DNA of 64,000 nt from Pseudomonas rubra (GCF_028656935.1 NZ_JAMDGZ010000047.1:1-64000), one strand, 5' to 3'. Positions 16,227-25,286 are shown, counted from the first letter of the stretch. Numbers and translations are program-made. Notes: generated by a model from the letters alone, not told the origin.

Positions 16227-17471
16227 TCACTCATAACGCAAGGCGTACGCCGGCTCTACCTGAGAGGCCCGCCACGCCGGATACAGCGTCGCCAGGAAGC
16301 TCATGATCAGGCCGGCGCTGCAGATCAGCGCCACATCACCCCACTGCAACTCGGACGGCAAGGTACTGATGAAGTACACGTCCGAGGTAAAGATGTGCTG
16401 GCCGCTGACCCGCTCCAGCCAACCGACGATCTGGCTGACATTCAACGCCGCGATCACCCCCAGCACGCCGCCGATCAGGGTACCGACGATACCGATCAGG
16501 CTGCCCTGGACCATGAAGGTACCCATGATCTGCGCCGGTGTTGCACCAATGGTGCGCAGGATGGCGATGTCGGCGCCCTTGTCGTTGACCACCATGATCA
16601 GCGTGGCAATGATGTTGAACGCCGCCACGGCGATGATCAGCAGCAGCAACAGGCCAATCATGGTTTTTTCCATCTTCATTGCGCTGAACAGGCTGCCCTG
16701 GGTGTGGGTCCAGTCATCGGCGCGGTACTGCTCGCCAAGGCTTGTGGTGATGGCCTTGGACACCTGCGGTGCGGCGTACAGGTCCTTGACCTTGAGGCGC
16801 ACACCCTGCACCTGGTTAGGGGCCCAGCGTTGCATCTGCGCGGCATCGGCCATGTGCATCAGGCCCAGCGAGCCATCGAGCTCGGCGCCGACCTTGAACA
16901 CCCCGACCACGTTCAGGCGCTGCATGCGCGGCGTGATACCGCCCGGCGCGCTGCTGACTTCCGGCACAATCAGGGTCAGTTTGTCGCCGACATTCAGGCG
17001 AAAACGCCGCGCGGTGATTTCACCGATGACCACGCCGAACTCGCCTGGTTTGAGGTCTTCAAGGCTGCCCCGAACGATATGCTGGGCCACGATCGAGACC
17101 TTGCCCTCCTCGGCCGGGTCGATGCCGCTGACCTGGATCGGCTGCATCGAGCCCTTGTAGGAGAGCATGCCCTCCATCTCGGTCAGTGGCGCAGCGGCGA
17201 TCACTTCGGGGTTCTTCAGGGCTTGGGCCGCCACCGGCCGCCAGTCATCCAGCGGCTGGGCACCCAGGACACTGGCGTGCGGCACCATGCCAAGAATGCG
17301 CGAACTCATTTCGCGCTGGAAGCCGTTCATCACCGACAGCACCACGATCATCGCCAGTACGCCCAGGGACAAGCCGATCATCGAGGTCATGGAAATGAAC
17401 GAGATGAAATGGTTGCGGCGCTTGGCGCGGGTATAGCGGGCGCCGATGAAAATAGACAAGGGTCTGAACAT
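16227..17471 (-). CDS. lolE: Lipoprotein-releasing ABC transporter permease (LolE position)
   Basis: A 414-residue permease of the LolC/LolE family, which with LolD extracts lipoproteins from the inner membrane and hands them to LolA. Seen: MFRPLSIFIGARYTRAKRRN start, a first transmembrane helix with ISMTSMIGLSLGVLAM, a large periplasmic domain of about 220 residues, then three more helices (IGLLLLLIIAVAAFNIIATLIMV and later). It is third in the lolC-lolD-lolE order. The frame extends upstream to 17543, but the conserved N-terminus begins at the ATG used. It closely resembles the first permease over its whole length, so C versus E is assigned by order. Confidence 0.88.
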   Translation of the reverse strand: MFRPLSIFIGARYTRAKRRNHFISFISMTSMIGLSLGVLAMIVVLSVMNGFQREMSSRILGMVPHASVLGAQPLDDWRPVAAQALKNPEVIAAAPLTEMEGMLSYKGSMQPIQVSGIDPAEEGKVSIVAQHIVRGSLEDLKPGEFGVVIGEITARRFRLNVGDKLTLIVPEVSSAPGGITPRMQRLNVVGVFKVGAELDGSLGLMHMADAAQMQRWAPNQVQGVRLKVKDLYAAPQVSKAITTSLGEQYRADDWTHTQGSLFSAMKMEKTMIGLLLLLIIAVAAFNIIATLIMVVNDKGADIAILRTIGATPAQIMGTFMVQGSLIGIVGTLIGGVLGVIAALNVSQIVGWLERVSGQHIFTSDVYFISTLPSELQWGDVALICSAGLIMSFLATLYPAWRASQVEPAYALRYE

Positions 17472-17543
17472 GAGTGAAAGCACCCGGGTAAAGAAAAGGA
17501 ACCAGGTGCCCGCCTGACGTCGACGGGCACAGTGCACGGGCAA

Positions 17544-18227
17544 TCAGATCGGTACCAGGTGCCCGTCTTCCAGGCGCAGCACGCGGTCCATCTGGCGCGC
17601 CAGGTTGAGGTCGTGGGTCACCACCAGAAAGGCCGTTTGCGAGGACGTGCTGAGCTCCTGCATCAAGTCCTGGATGCCCTGGGCCGTGTGATGGTCGAGG
17701 TTGCCGGTAGGCTCGTCGAGCATCACCAGCCCCGGACGGTTGACCAGCGCCCGGGCGATGGCCACGCGCTGGCGCTCACCACCGGACAGCTCGGCCGGTT
17801 TGTGGCTCAGGCGATGGCCCAGACCCACACGTTTGAGCAGCGCTTCGGCGCGCTCGCGGGCCTCGGGGATGGCCGTGCGGCCGATTAGCAGCGGCATGCA
17901 CACGTTCTCCAGCGCGGTGAACTCCGGCAGCAGGTGGTGGAACTGGTAGACGAAGCCCAGGGCACGGTTGCGCAGCAGGCCACGGGCGCGCTCGCCCAAC
18001 GCCGAGAGCTCTTCGCCGGCCAGCCAGACGCTGCCTTCGGTCGGCGTATCGAGGCCGCCGAGCAGATTGAGCAAGGTACTCTTGCCCGAACCTGAACTGC
18101 CGACGATCGCCACCCGCTCGCCCGGGTGCAGCTCCAGTTGCAGGCCGGACAACACCTGGACCTTCTCCGGACCTTCCTCGTAGGACTTGCCCAGGTTGCG
18201 GCAACTCAGCACTGCTTTATCACTCAT
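17544..18227 (-). CDS. lolD: Lipoprotein-releasing ABC transporter ATPase LolD
   Basis: A 227-residue ABC ATPase. Walker A is GSSGSGKSTLL near residue 45-55, the signature is LSGGERQRVAIARAL, Walker B is LVMLDEPTGNLD and the switch His is in VVTHDLNLA. LNLLGGLDTPTEGSV and the YQFHHLLPEF Q-loop are typical of LolD/MacB-type ATPases. The ATG at 18227 lies seven bases after the lolC stop and starts MSDKAVLSCR. An alternative ATG at 18242 would overlap lolC; I prefer the internal start. Confidence 0.93.
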   Translation of the reverse strand: MSDKAVLSCRNLGKSYEEGPEKVQVLSGLQLELHPGERVAIVGSSGSGKSTLLNLLGGLDTPTEGSVWLAGEELSALGERARGLLRNRALGFVYQFHHLLPEFTALENVCMPLLIGRTAIPEARERAEALLKRVGLGHRLSHKPAELSGGERQRVAIARALVNRPGLVMLDEPTGNLDHHTAQGIQDLMQELSTSSQTAFLVVTHDLNLARQMDRVLRLEDGHLVPI

Positions 18228-18234
18228 GCCCAAC

Positions 18235-19485
18235 TCACTCATAACGTAGCGCCTCCGCAGGCTGGGTGCGTGCCGCACGCCAGGCCGGATACAGGGTGGC
18301 GAGGAAACTCAGGATCAATGCCGCACCGCAGACCATCCACACGTCTTCGGCCATGATCTGCGAAGGCAGGTAGTCGATGAAGTAGACGTCGGCATTGAGG
18401 AACTTGTGCCCGATCAGGGTCTCGATGCCGGCAATAGCGGCACTGACATTGAGCGCGGCGAAAATACCCACCAGCGCCCCGATCAGGGTACCGACCACGC
18501 CAATCACCGTGCCCTGGACCATGAAGATGGCCATGATCTGCCCGGGCGTCGAGCCCAGGGTGCGCAAGATGGCGATATCGCCCTTCTTGTCGTTGACCAC
18601 CATTACCAGGGTAGAAATGATGTTGAACGCCGCCACCGCGACAATCAGCAGCAACAGCAGGCCGATCATGGCTTTTTCCATGCGGATCGCCTGGTACAGG
18701 TTGCCGTGGCTGCGGGTCCAGTCGCGGGCGTAGAACTCCTGCTCGCCCAGCTTCTGGGCGATGTCCCAGGCCACTCGCGGGGCCTGGAACAGGTCATCGA
18801 ATTTCAGGCGCAGGCCCTGGACCTGGTCGGCCTTCCAGCGGTGCAGGCGGGACAGGTCGGACAGGTTGGTCAGGCCCAGGTAGCCGTCGATTTCACCGGC
18901 GCCGACATGAAAGATGCCGACCACGGTAAAGCGCTTCATGCGCGGGAACATCCCGGCCGGGGTCACGGTGACCTCGGGGGCGACGAAGGTCAGCTTGTCG
19001 CCGACGCCGACGCCCAGCTTGGTGGCGGCCTTGTCACCGATCATGATGCCGAAGCCGCCGGGGGCCAGGTCATCGAGCTTACCCTCGCGGATAAAGTCAT
19101 CGATGATCGAGACCTGGCGCTCCTGGGCCGGATCGATGCCGTTGAGCAGCACCTTCTGTACCTTGCCGTCATGGGTCAGCAGGCCCTGCATCTGGGTGAA
19201 GGGCGCCACCGCCAGAACCTGCGGGTTCTGCTTTACTTGACTGGCAAGGGCGGGCCAGTCGTTGATCGGCTGGCCGGTTTCCAGAGTGGCATGGGGCACC
19301 ATGCCCAACACCCGGGTGCGCATCTCGTGATCGAAGCCATTCATCACCGACAACACCACGATCATCACGACAACGCCCAGGGCGAGGCCGATCATCGAGG
19401 TCAGGGAAATGAACGAGACGAAGTGGTTGCGACGCTTGGCACGGGTATAACGCGTGCCGATGAATACGAAGAGAGGTCTGAACAT
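18235..19485 (-). CDS. lolC: Lipoprotein-releasing ABC transporter permease LolC
   Basis: A 416-residue LolC/E permease beginning MFRPLFVFIGTRYTRAKRRN. Layout: one N-terminal helix, a periplasmic domain from about 50 to 265, then three helices (IGLLLLLIVAVAAFNIISTL, a Gly/Ala-rich helix near 315-345, and one near 380-400), ending LYPAWRAARTQPAEALRYE. First gene of the minus-strand lolCDE operon. It is divergent from the PilZ gene at 19580, with about 95 bases between the starts. Confidence 0.9.
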   Translation of the reverse strand: MFRPLFVFIGTRYTRAKRRNHFVSFISLTSMIGLALGVVVMIVVLSVMNGFDHEMRTRVLGMVPHATLETGQPINDWPALASQVKQNPQVLAVAPFTQMQGLLTHDGKVQKVLLNGIDPAQERQVSIIDDFIREGKLDDLAPGGFGIMIGDKAATKLGVGVGDKLTFVAPEVTVTPAGMFPRMKRFTVVGIFHVGAGEIDGYLGLTNLSDLSRLHRWKADQVQGLRLKFDDLFQAPRVAWDIAQKLGEQEFYARDWTRSHGNLYQAIRMEKAMIGLLLLLIVAVAAFNIISTLVMVVNDKKGDIAILRTLGSTPGQIMAIFMVQGTVIGVVGTLIGALVGIFAALNVSAAIAGIETLIGHKFLNADVYFIDYLPSQIMAEDVWMVCGAALILSFLATLYPAWRAARTQPAEALRYE

Positions 19486-19579
19486 GTCGGGGCTTGTTCG
19501 GAGGAAAGAGGAACGTCCTTGTGGCGGGGCTTGATTAGCAGCTTTACACTCAGACCACCGCCGCTACCATGGGTTCGCC

Positions 19580-20167
19580 ATGTCGACATTAGATGAAGAA
19601 GATCGCCGCGAATACTACCGTATCGAGGATCGGATCGCACTGGAAATTAGCCCGTTGAGCGCCTCTGAAGCGCTTGGCACGGACTTGTTGCAAGATACTT
19701 CACCGCTGTTCAACCTGCTCAGTGAACTGCACTTGAGCGAGTTCGAATCCCAGCACCTGCTGCGCCAGCTCAGTGACAAGGACCGCACTCTGGCGGCCTT
19801 TCTCAAGGCCCAGAACAAACGCATCGACCTGCTCAGCGCAGTGGTCGCACAAACCCTGCTCGGGCAGTTGAGCGCGCCACAACCGGTGGTGCTGTCCGAG
19901 GGTGGCCTCGAATTCAGCCGCGCCGAGGCGGTGACTGCCGGCGCCCGCGTCGCGGTGAAAATGGTGCTGATGCCACAGGCCCTTGGCCTGCTGCTGCGCG
20001 CCAGGATCACCCATTGTGATCGCAGGGATGATGGCGCCTACGATATCGGTGCCGAGTTCATCGACACCACCGATGCCCAACGCCAATTGCTCGCCCGTTA
20101 CATCCTGCAACGCCAAGCCCAACAACGACGCCAGGCGCTGGAACAGAACGAACCAAGCGCCTCCTGA
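19580..20167 (+). CDS. PilZ domain protein with incomplete c-di-GMP motif
   Basis: A 195-residue protein. The N-terminus REYYRIEDRIALEI matches the arginine-rich start of PilZ domains. The second motif appears about 95 residues later as VVLSEGGLEF, where the usual Asp/Asn of (D/N)xSxxG is valine, followed by a beta-rich tail (ARITHCDRRDDGAYDIGAEF). A helical insert of roughly 80 residues separates the two halves. The gene is followed 28 bases later by the glycerophosphodiesterase gene, so they may be co-transcribed. c-di-GMP binding is therefore uncertain. Confidence 0.75.
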   Translation: MSTLDEEDRREYYRIEDRIALEISPLSASEALGTDLLQDTSPLFNLLSELHLSEFESQHLLRQLSDKDRTLAAFLKAQNKRIDLLSAVVAQTLLGQLSAPQPVVLSEGGLEFSRAEAVTAGARVAVKMVLMPQALGLLLRARITHCDRRDDGAYDIGAEFIDTTDAQRQLLARYILQRQAQQRRQALEQNEPSAS

Positions 20168-20195
20168 GTTTCACTTATTTGTTGAAGGAACACAC

Positions 20196-20918
20196 GTGAC
20201 CACGATTTACGGCCACCGCGGCGCCAAGGGCGAAGCCCCCGAAAACACCCTCACCAGCTTCCAGCATTGCCTTGGGCACGGCGTGCGTCGCTGCGAACTC
20301 GACCTGCACCTGTCTGCAGACAACGAGCTGATGGTGATCCACGACCCCAGCCTCAAGCGCACCACCGGCCGACGCGGCAAGGTGGTCGAGCACAGCGCCG
20401 CGGACCTTGTGACCTACGATGCGCGCAAAGGCGGCCCGGGCTGGATCTCGCCCTGCCCGGTCCCACGTCTTGAAGAGTTGTTCGAAAAATGCGACTTCGA
20501 GCACTGGCAGCTGGAGGTCAAGAGCGCCTCGCGCACCCGCGCCGCCGCCACCGTACTGGCCATCCGCGAAATGGCCCAACAGTTCGGCCTGCTCGACAAG
20601 ATCACCATCACCTCAAGCTCGCGCGAAGTGCTGGGCGCAGCACTTGAGCTGACGCCGGATATTTCAAGGGGACTGGTCGCCGAGTACGCCTGGCTCGACC
20701 CGCTGAAGGTCGCCCAGAACTATGGCTGCAACTTGCTGGCATTGAACTGGACACTGTGCACCCCCGAGCGCCTGATCAAGGCTCAGCGCCAGGGGTTGCA
20801 TGTGTCGGTGTGGACCGTCAACGAGCCGGCGCTGATGCGCAGGCTCGCCGACTTCGGCGTAGACAGCCTGATTACAGACTTTCCCGGTTTGGCCAGCGCC
20901 ACCCTCGAGAATCGCTGA
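20196..20918 (+). CDS. Cytoplasmic glycerophosphodiester phosphodiesterase
   Basis: A 240-residue GDPD-family TIM-barrel enzyme that splits glycerophosphodiesters into glycerol-3-phosphate and an alcohol. Seen: GHRGAKGEAPENTLTSF near residue 6 (catalytic His-Arg plus Glu-Asn), CELDLHLSADNELMVIHD (metal-binding Glu-Asp and second catalytic His), ELEVKS-like QLEVKSAS, and the C-terminal VWTVNEPALM. No signal peptide, so it is the cytosolic (UgpQ-like) form. I use a GTG start because GAAGGA lies just upstream; the frame remains open for 71 codons further, into the PilZ gene. Confidence 0.9.
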   Translation: MTTIYGHRGAKGEAPENTLTSFQHCLGHGVRRCELDLHLSADNELMVIHDPSLKRTTGRRGKVVEHSAADLVTYDARKGGPGWISPCPVPRLEELFEKCDFEHWQLEVKSASRTRAAATVLAIREMAQQFGLLDKITITSSSREVLGAALELTPDISRGLVAEYAWLDPLKVAQNYGCNLLALNWTLCTPERLIKAQRQGLHVSVWTVNEPALMRRLADFGVDSLITDFPGLASATLENR

Positions 20919-20930
20919 AATCGGTCTCCC

Positions 20931-20955
20931 CGGCCGGCTCAGGCCACCGGCCGGA
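20931..20955. terminator. Hairpin between convergent gdpD and sthA
   Basis: CCGGCCGG copies at 20931-20938 and 20948-20955 can pair over a nine-base loop. There is no T tract, so termination activity is uncertain. Confidence 0.35.
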
Positions 20956-20960
20956 GCCGC

Positions 20961-22355
20961 TCAAAAAAGCCGGTTGAGACCGTCGTAAGCCGCGACCCGG
21001 TAGGCTTCGGCCATGGTCGGGTAGTTGAAGGTAGTGTTGACGAAATACTTCAGGGTATTGCGCTCACCCGGCTGATCCATGATCGCCTGGCCGATGTGGA
21101 CAATCTCCGAAGCCTGGTAGCCGAAGCAGTGCACGCCGAGGATTTCCAGGGTTTCGCGGTGGAACAGGATCTTCAGCATGCCCTGCGGCTCGCCGGCGAT
21201 CTGCGCCCGGGCCATGCCCTTGAAGAAGGCCTTGCCCACTTCATAAGGCACCTTGGCCTGGGTCAGTTCCTGCTCGTTCTTGCCGATCGAGCTGATCTCC
21301 GGAATGGTGTAGATCCCGGTCGGCACATCGTTGACGAAGCGCCAGCTGCCGTTATCGACGATGCTGCCAGCGGCCGAACGGCCCTGGTCGTGGGCGGCAC
21401 TGGCCAGGCTTGGCCAGCCGATCACGTCACCGGCACCGTAGATGTTCGCCACGTGGGTGCGGTAGTTCTCGTCGACTTCGATCTGGCCGCGGCTGTTGAC
21501 CTTGATACCGATGTTTTCCAGGCCCAGCTTGTCGGTGTTGCCGGTACGGCCGTTGCACCAGAGCAAGGCGTCGGCCTTGATCTTCTTGCCGGACTTCAGG
21601 TGCAGGATCACGCCGTTGTCCACGCCCTCGACCCGCTCGTACTCCTCGTTGTGGCGAACGGTGATGTTGTTGTTGCTGAAGTGGTAGCTCAACGCCTGGG
21701 AAATTTCCGAGTCGAGGAAGCTCAGCAACTGCGCACGGTTGTCCACCAGTTCCACCAGCACACCCAGGCCACTGAAGATCGAGGCGTACTCGCAACCGAT
21801 CACGCCGGCACCGTAGACGATCAGTTTGCGCGGAGTGTGGCCGAGGCTGAGGATGGTATCGCTATCGTAGATACGCGGGTGATGGAAGTCGATATCGGCC
21901 GGGCGATACGGCCGCGAGCCGGTGGCGATGATGATGTGCTTGGCCACCAGTTTCTCGACCACGCCATTAGCGCAGACCACTTCGATGGTCTGCTCATCGG
22001 CGAAGCTGCCGGTGCCAAAGAACACGTCGACGCGGTTGCGCGCATAGTAGCCAGTGCGCGAGGCGACCTGCTTGGAGATGACCTTCTCGGCGCTTTTCAG
22101 AACGTCAGGGAAGGAGAACCAGCGCGGTTCACCAATGGCCCGGAACATCGGGTTGGTGTTGAACTGCATGATCTGGCGCACCGAGTGACGCAGAGCCTTG
22201 GACGGAATGGTACCCAGGTGGGTGCAGTTGCCGCCGACCTGGCGACGGCTATCGACCATCGCCACCTTGCGTCCTGCTTTGGCAGCATTCATTGCCGCCC
22301 CTTCTCCTGCGGGGCCGGAACCCAGCACCACTACGTCGTAGTTGTAGACAGCCAT
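20961..22355 (-). CDS. sthA: Soluble pyridine nucleotide transhydrogenase SthA
   Basis: A 464-residue FAD flavoprotein that exchanges electrons between NADPH and NAD+, balancing the two pools. Seen: the FAD-binding VVVLGSGPAGEGAAMNAAK start, GGNCTHLGTIPSKALR where the second redox cysteine of the lipoamide-dehydrogenase family is absent (as in other SthA proteins), the nucleotide-binding VYGAGVIGCEYAS near residue 183, NIYGAGDVIG, and the dimerisation domain ending in NTTFNYPTMAEAYR. Length matches the family. It ends tail to tail with the glycerophosphodiesterase gene. Confidence 0.96.
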   Translation of the reverse strand: MAVYNYDVVVLGSGPAGEGAAMNAAKAGRKVAMVDSRRQVGGNCTHLGTIPSKALRHSVRQIMQFNTNPMFRAIGEPRWFSFPDVLKSAEKVISKQVASRTGYYARNRVDVFFGTGSFADEQTIEVVCANGVVEKLVAKHIIIATGSRPYRPADIDFHHPRIYDSDTILSLGHTPRKLIVYGAGVIGCEYASIFSGLGVLVELVDNRAQLLSFLDSEISQALSYHFSNNNITVRHNEEYERVEGVDNGVILHLKSGKKIKADALLWCNGRTGNTDKLGLENIGIKVNSRGQIEVDENYRTHVANIYGAGDVIGWPSLASAAHDQGRSAAGSIVDNGSWRFVNDVPTGIYTIPEISSIGKNEQELTQAKVPYEVGKAFFKGMARAQIAGEPQGMLKILFHRETLEILGVHCFGYQASEIVHIGQAIMDQPGERNTLKYFVNTTFNYPTMAEAYRVAAYDGLNRLF

Positions 22356-22521
22356 GCGTACTCCTTCAGAACAGGCCCACGCGCCACGTCGGCGGGCGGG
22401 GCTACCTCATGCCGCCAGCGGCGCCATGAAAAAATTCGGGTGCAGTCTAATCAAGCTTGAGCGCCGCGCACATTAACCCTTGGTCGCGTCGTAGGCTATT
22501 TTTCTCTGCACTACATGTATT

Positions 22522-22577
22522 CATCGCGGGGCAAGCCCGCTCCTACTGGTGTGTGGGAGCGGGCTTGCCCCGCGATG
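22522..22577. repeat. REP pair, CGCGGGGCAAGCCCGC variant
   Basis: Two facing REP units at about 22522-22545 and 22554-22577, mirror images except for one T/C change in the TCCTA/TCCCA head. Located between the sthA start and the apbE stop. Confidence 0.9.
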
Positions 22578-22581
22578 CTTG

Positions 22582-23580
22582 TCAATTCACCGCTACTTGC
22601 GCAAACGCCGGCGTGCTTCTGGAGACGAACCCATCGGCGACCCGGGTCACGAACACCGCGGCAATCCCGTGCTCAAGCGCAAAATCCCAACCCTGCTCAG
22701 GCCCGAGGATGAACAGCAAGGTCGAATAGCCATCTGCCATCAAGGTCGAACGATCGAACACCGTCACCGCCGCCAGGTCGTGTTTCACAGGTTGGCCCAG
22801 GCGCGCATCGAAGGTGTGTGAATAGCGCTGGCCATTCTCCTCGAAATAATTGCGATAGTCACCGGAGGTGGACACACCAAAACCGTCCACGCTCAACACC
22901 TGCTGGGCAATCTGCCGATCCTCGCGGGGCAATTCCAGGGCCACTTTCCACGGACTGCCATCGGCTTTGCGCCCCACCGCCTTGAGCTCACCGGTGGCCT
23001 CGACCAGTAAATCCGCGATACCCAGGGCGTTCAACCGCGCCACCAGCAGGTCCACCGCATGCCCGGCGGCGATGCTGTTGAAGTCCACTTCCACCGGTGC
23101 ATCCTTGCACAGCTGCTCGGCGATTATGCGCAAATGCCCATGCCCAACCCGTTGGCGAGTGGCCGCCAAGACCTGGGCATCCGGCACTTTTTCCAGGCGC
23201 GACTGCGGGCCGAAACCCCACAGGTCGAGCAAGGGCTCCACGGTCAGGTCGAACGCGCCGTCACTCTGCTGCGCCAATTGCTCGCCCACCCGTACCAGCT
23301 CCAGCACATCGGCCGGCATTGACTGACAGCTGTTGGCCGGCAAGCGGTTGAAGGCTTCGATCAGCGAATCACTGCGATAGGTGGAAAAACGCTTGTCGAC
23401 GCCCTCGAGAATCCGCTCCACCTCTCGCTTGACCTGCTCCGGCGCCGGCCCCTGGGGCGTGCGCACATACTGCACGGTATAGCTGCTGCCCATGGTCGGG
23501 CCACTGATGCGCTCCAGGCTGTCACCCTGCCCACACCCGGCCAGGCCCAGCAACATGCCAACCAACACTGTCCTGCGCAT
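22582..23580 (-). CDS. apbE: FAD:protein FMN transferase ApbE (lipoprotein)
   Basis: A 332-residue ApbE-family enzyme. It attaches FMN from FAD to a threonine/serine of target flavoproteins such as NqrB/NqrC or RnfG in the periplasm. Seen: lipoprotein signal MRRTVLVGMLLGLAGC, then SGPTMGSSYTVQY, the GAFDLTVEPLLDLWGFGP block, DFNSIAAGHAVDLL and the Mg-binding ATGELKAVG region, plus VTVFDRSTLMADGYSTLLF near the end. In P. aeruginosa an apbE-like gene sits beside the nqr operon between sth and gap. Here no nqr genes are present, so its target is not obvious. Confidence 0.92.
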   Translation of the reverse strand: MRRTVLVGMLLGLAGCGQGDSLERISGPTMGSSYTVQYVRTPQGPAPEQVKREVERILEGVDKRFSTYRSDSLIEAFNRLPANSCQSMPADVLELVRVGEQLAQQSDGAFDLTVEPLLDLWGFGPQSRLEKVPDAQVLAATRQRVGHGHLRIIAEQLCKDAPVEVDFNSIAAGHAVDLLVARLNALGIADLLVEATGELKAVGRKADGSPWKVALELPREDRQIAQQVLSVDGFGVSTSGDYRNYFEENGQRYSHTFDARLGQPVKHDLAAVTVFDRSTLMADGYSTLLFILGPEQGWDFALEHGIAAVFVTRVADGFVSRSTPAFAQVAVN

Positions 23581-23603
23581 CCAGCCTCCTTCGGAAATTC
23601 AGG

Positions 23604-23634
23604 CAAAAAAAACGGGAACCCAAAGGTTCCCGTC
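23604..23634 (-). terminator. Rho-independent terminator of gap
   Basis: ACGGGAACC-CAAA-GGTTCCCGT stem; the minus strand continues into a run of eight T. It sits 20 bases beyond the gap stop and just ahead of apbE. Confidence 0.93.
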
Positions 23635-23653
23635 TTTCACGACAAAGCCAAGC

Positions 23654-25102
23654 TTAGCGTGGGAAAGCAGGCGGGTTGACGCCAGCCATATCTTCCATCA
23701 CGCGCACTACCTGGCAGCTGTAACCGAATTCGTTGTCGTACCAGACGTACAGGACAACACGGCTATCGTTGCAGATGGTGGCTTCGGCATCGACCACACC
23801 GGCGTGGCGGGAGCCGACGAAGTCGGTGGAGACCACTTCCTGGGAGCTCACGTAGTCGATCTGCTTGTGCAGGTCCGAGTGCATGGCCATCTGGCGCAGG
23901 TACTCGTTGATCTCTTCGCGGCTGGTGGCCTTTTCCAGGTTCAGGTTGAGAATGGCCATCGACACGTTTGGCGTTGGTACGCGGATCGCGTTGCCGGTCA
24001 GCTTGCCCTTGAGCACCGGCAGAGCCTTGGCGGCTGCCGTGGCGGCACCGGTCTCGGTGATCACCATGTTCAGTGGTGCTGCGCGGCCACGACGGCTGCC
24101 CTTGTGGAAGTTGTCGATCAGGTTCTGGTCGTTGGTGAACGAGTGAACGGTTTCAACGTGACCGTTGATGATGCCGAACTTGTCGTTGACCGCCTTGAGC
24201 ACCGGAACGATGGCGTTGGTGGTGCAGGACGCCGCGGAGATGATCTTGTCATCAGCGCTGATTTCGCCATGGTTGATACCGTGCACGATGTTCTTCAGCG
24301 CGCCCTTGCCAGGTGCGGTGAGGATCACGCGGGCAGCGCCCGGGCAGGCCAGGTGCTGGCCCAGGCCATCGGCGTCACGCCAGACACCGGTGTTGTCGAC
24401 GATCAGGGCGTTGTCGATGCCGTACTGGGTGTAGTCGACTTCGCTTGGGCTCTTGGCGTAGATAACCTGGATCAGGTTGCCGTTGGCGGTGATGGTGTTG
24501 TTGGCTTCGTCGATGGTGATGGTGCCATCGAACGGACCATGCACCGAATCACGACGCAGCAGGCTGGCACGCTTGACCAGATCGTTCTCGGCGCCTTTGC
24601 GCACGACGATGGCGCGCAGACGCAGGCCGTCGCCACCACCTGTCTTCTCGATCAGGATGCGCGCCAGCAGACGGCCAATACGACCGAAGCCGTACAGCAC
24701 GACGTCGGTGCCTTTGCGCGCCGAAACGTTTTGCTGGCCAACCACGTCAGCCATTTCTTCGCGCACGAACTGCTCGGCAGTGCGGCCGTTGCCTTCTTGC
24801 TTGAACTTGTTGACCAGCTTGCCCAGGTCGACTGAAGCTGCGCCCAGCTTCAGCTCGCTCATGGCTTTGAGCAGCGGGAATGTCTCGTGTACAGACAGTT
24901 CGGTTTCGTCGGTCTGGCGATGACGGGCAAAGCGGTGTGCTTTGAGGATCGAGATCACCGAGCGGTTGATCAGGCTACGGCCATAGATCGAGCTCACCAC
25001 ATTGTTATTGCGGTAGAGCTGACCGATAAGCGGGATCATCGCTTCTGCAAGCGCTTCACGATCAATCCACTCACCAAGACACTGGTCGGGCTTCTGAGTC
25101 AC
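23654..25102 (-). CDS. gap: Glyceraldehyde-3-phosphate dehydrogenase with N-terminal extension
   Basis: A 482-residue GAPDH, about 140 residues longer than the usual 335. Residues 1-125 form a helical extension (start MTQKPDQCLGEWIDREALAE), then VLYGFGRIGRLLARILIE begins the Rossmann fold. The catalytic cysteine is in ISAASCTTNAIVPVL. The C-terminal YDNEFGYSCQVVRVMEDM is intact. I use the GTG at 25102 because GGAAGG stands five bases upstream; the ATG at 25117 has no ribosome site. The extended type is found in pseudomonads beside mfd; a gluconeogenic or regulatory role is known for related paralogues but not shown here. Confidence 0.9.
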   Translation of the reverse strand: MTQKPDQCLGEWIDREALAEAMIPLIGQLYRNNNVVSSIYGRSLINRSVISILKAHRFARHRQTDETELSVHETFPLLKAMSELKLGAASVDLGKLVNKFKQEGNGRTAEQFVREEMADVVGQQNVSARKGTDVVLYGFGRIGRLLARILIEKTGGGDGLRLRAIVVRKGAENDLVKRASLLRRDSVHGPFDGTITIDEANNTITANGNLIQVIYAKSPSEVDYTQYGIDNALIVDNTGVWRDADGLGQHLACPGAARVILTAPGKGALKNIVHGINHGEISADDKIISAASCTTNAIVPVLKAVNDKFGIINGHVETVHSFTNDQNLIDNFHKGSRRGRAAPLNMVITETGAATAAAKALPVLKGKLTGNAIRVPTPNVSMAILNLNLEKATSREEINEYLRQMAMHSDLHKQIDYVSSQEVVSTDFVGSRHAGVVDAEATICNDSRVVLYVWYDNEFGYSCQVVRVMEDMAGVNPPAFPR

Positions 25103-25219
25103 GGGAACCTTCCACATGTAGGGACAGAAAAAAGGGGCTACATTATGACGCCCCGCAGCCCATCGGGCAATGAGCGCCTGTCGCCAGCACGCCACTACCT
25201 GCTTTTAGCCTGCACAAAC

Positions 25220-25249
25220 CTGACAGCACGGGCCTGCGCCCGGTACAAT
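25220..25249 (+). promoter_or_regulatory. Sigma-70 type promoter of mfd
   Basis: CTGACA (25220-25225), 18-base spacer, TACAAT (25244-25249). A start site near 25256 would leave a leader of about 30 bases before the mfd GTG. It lies in the 184-bp divergent gap-mfd region. Confidence 0.65.
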
Positions 25250-25286
25250 TGGCGTCTTTGTCGCAACGCTTGGAGCTCGACCTCCC

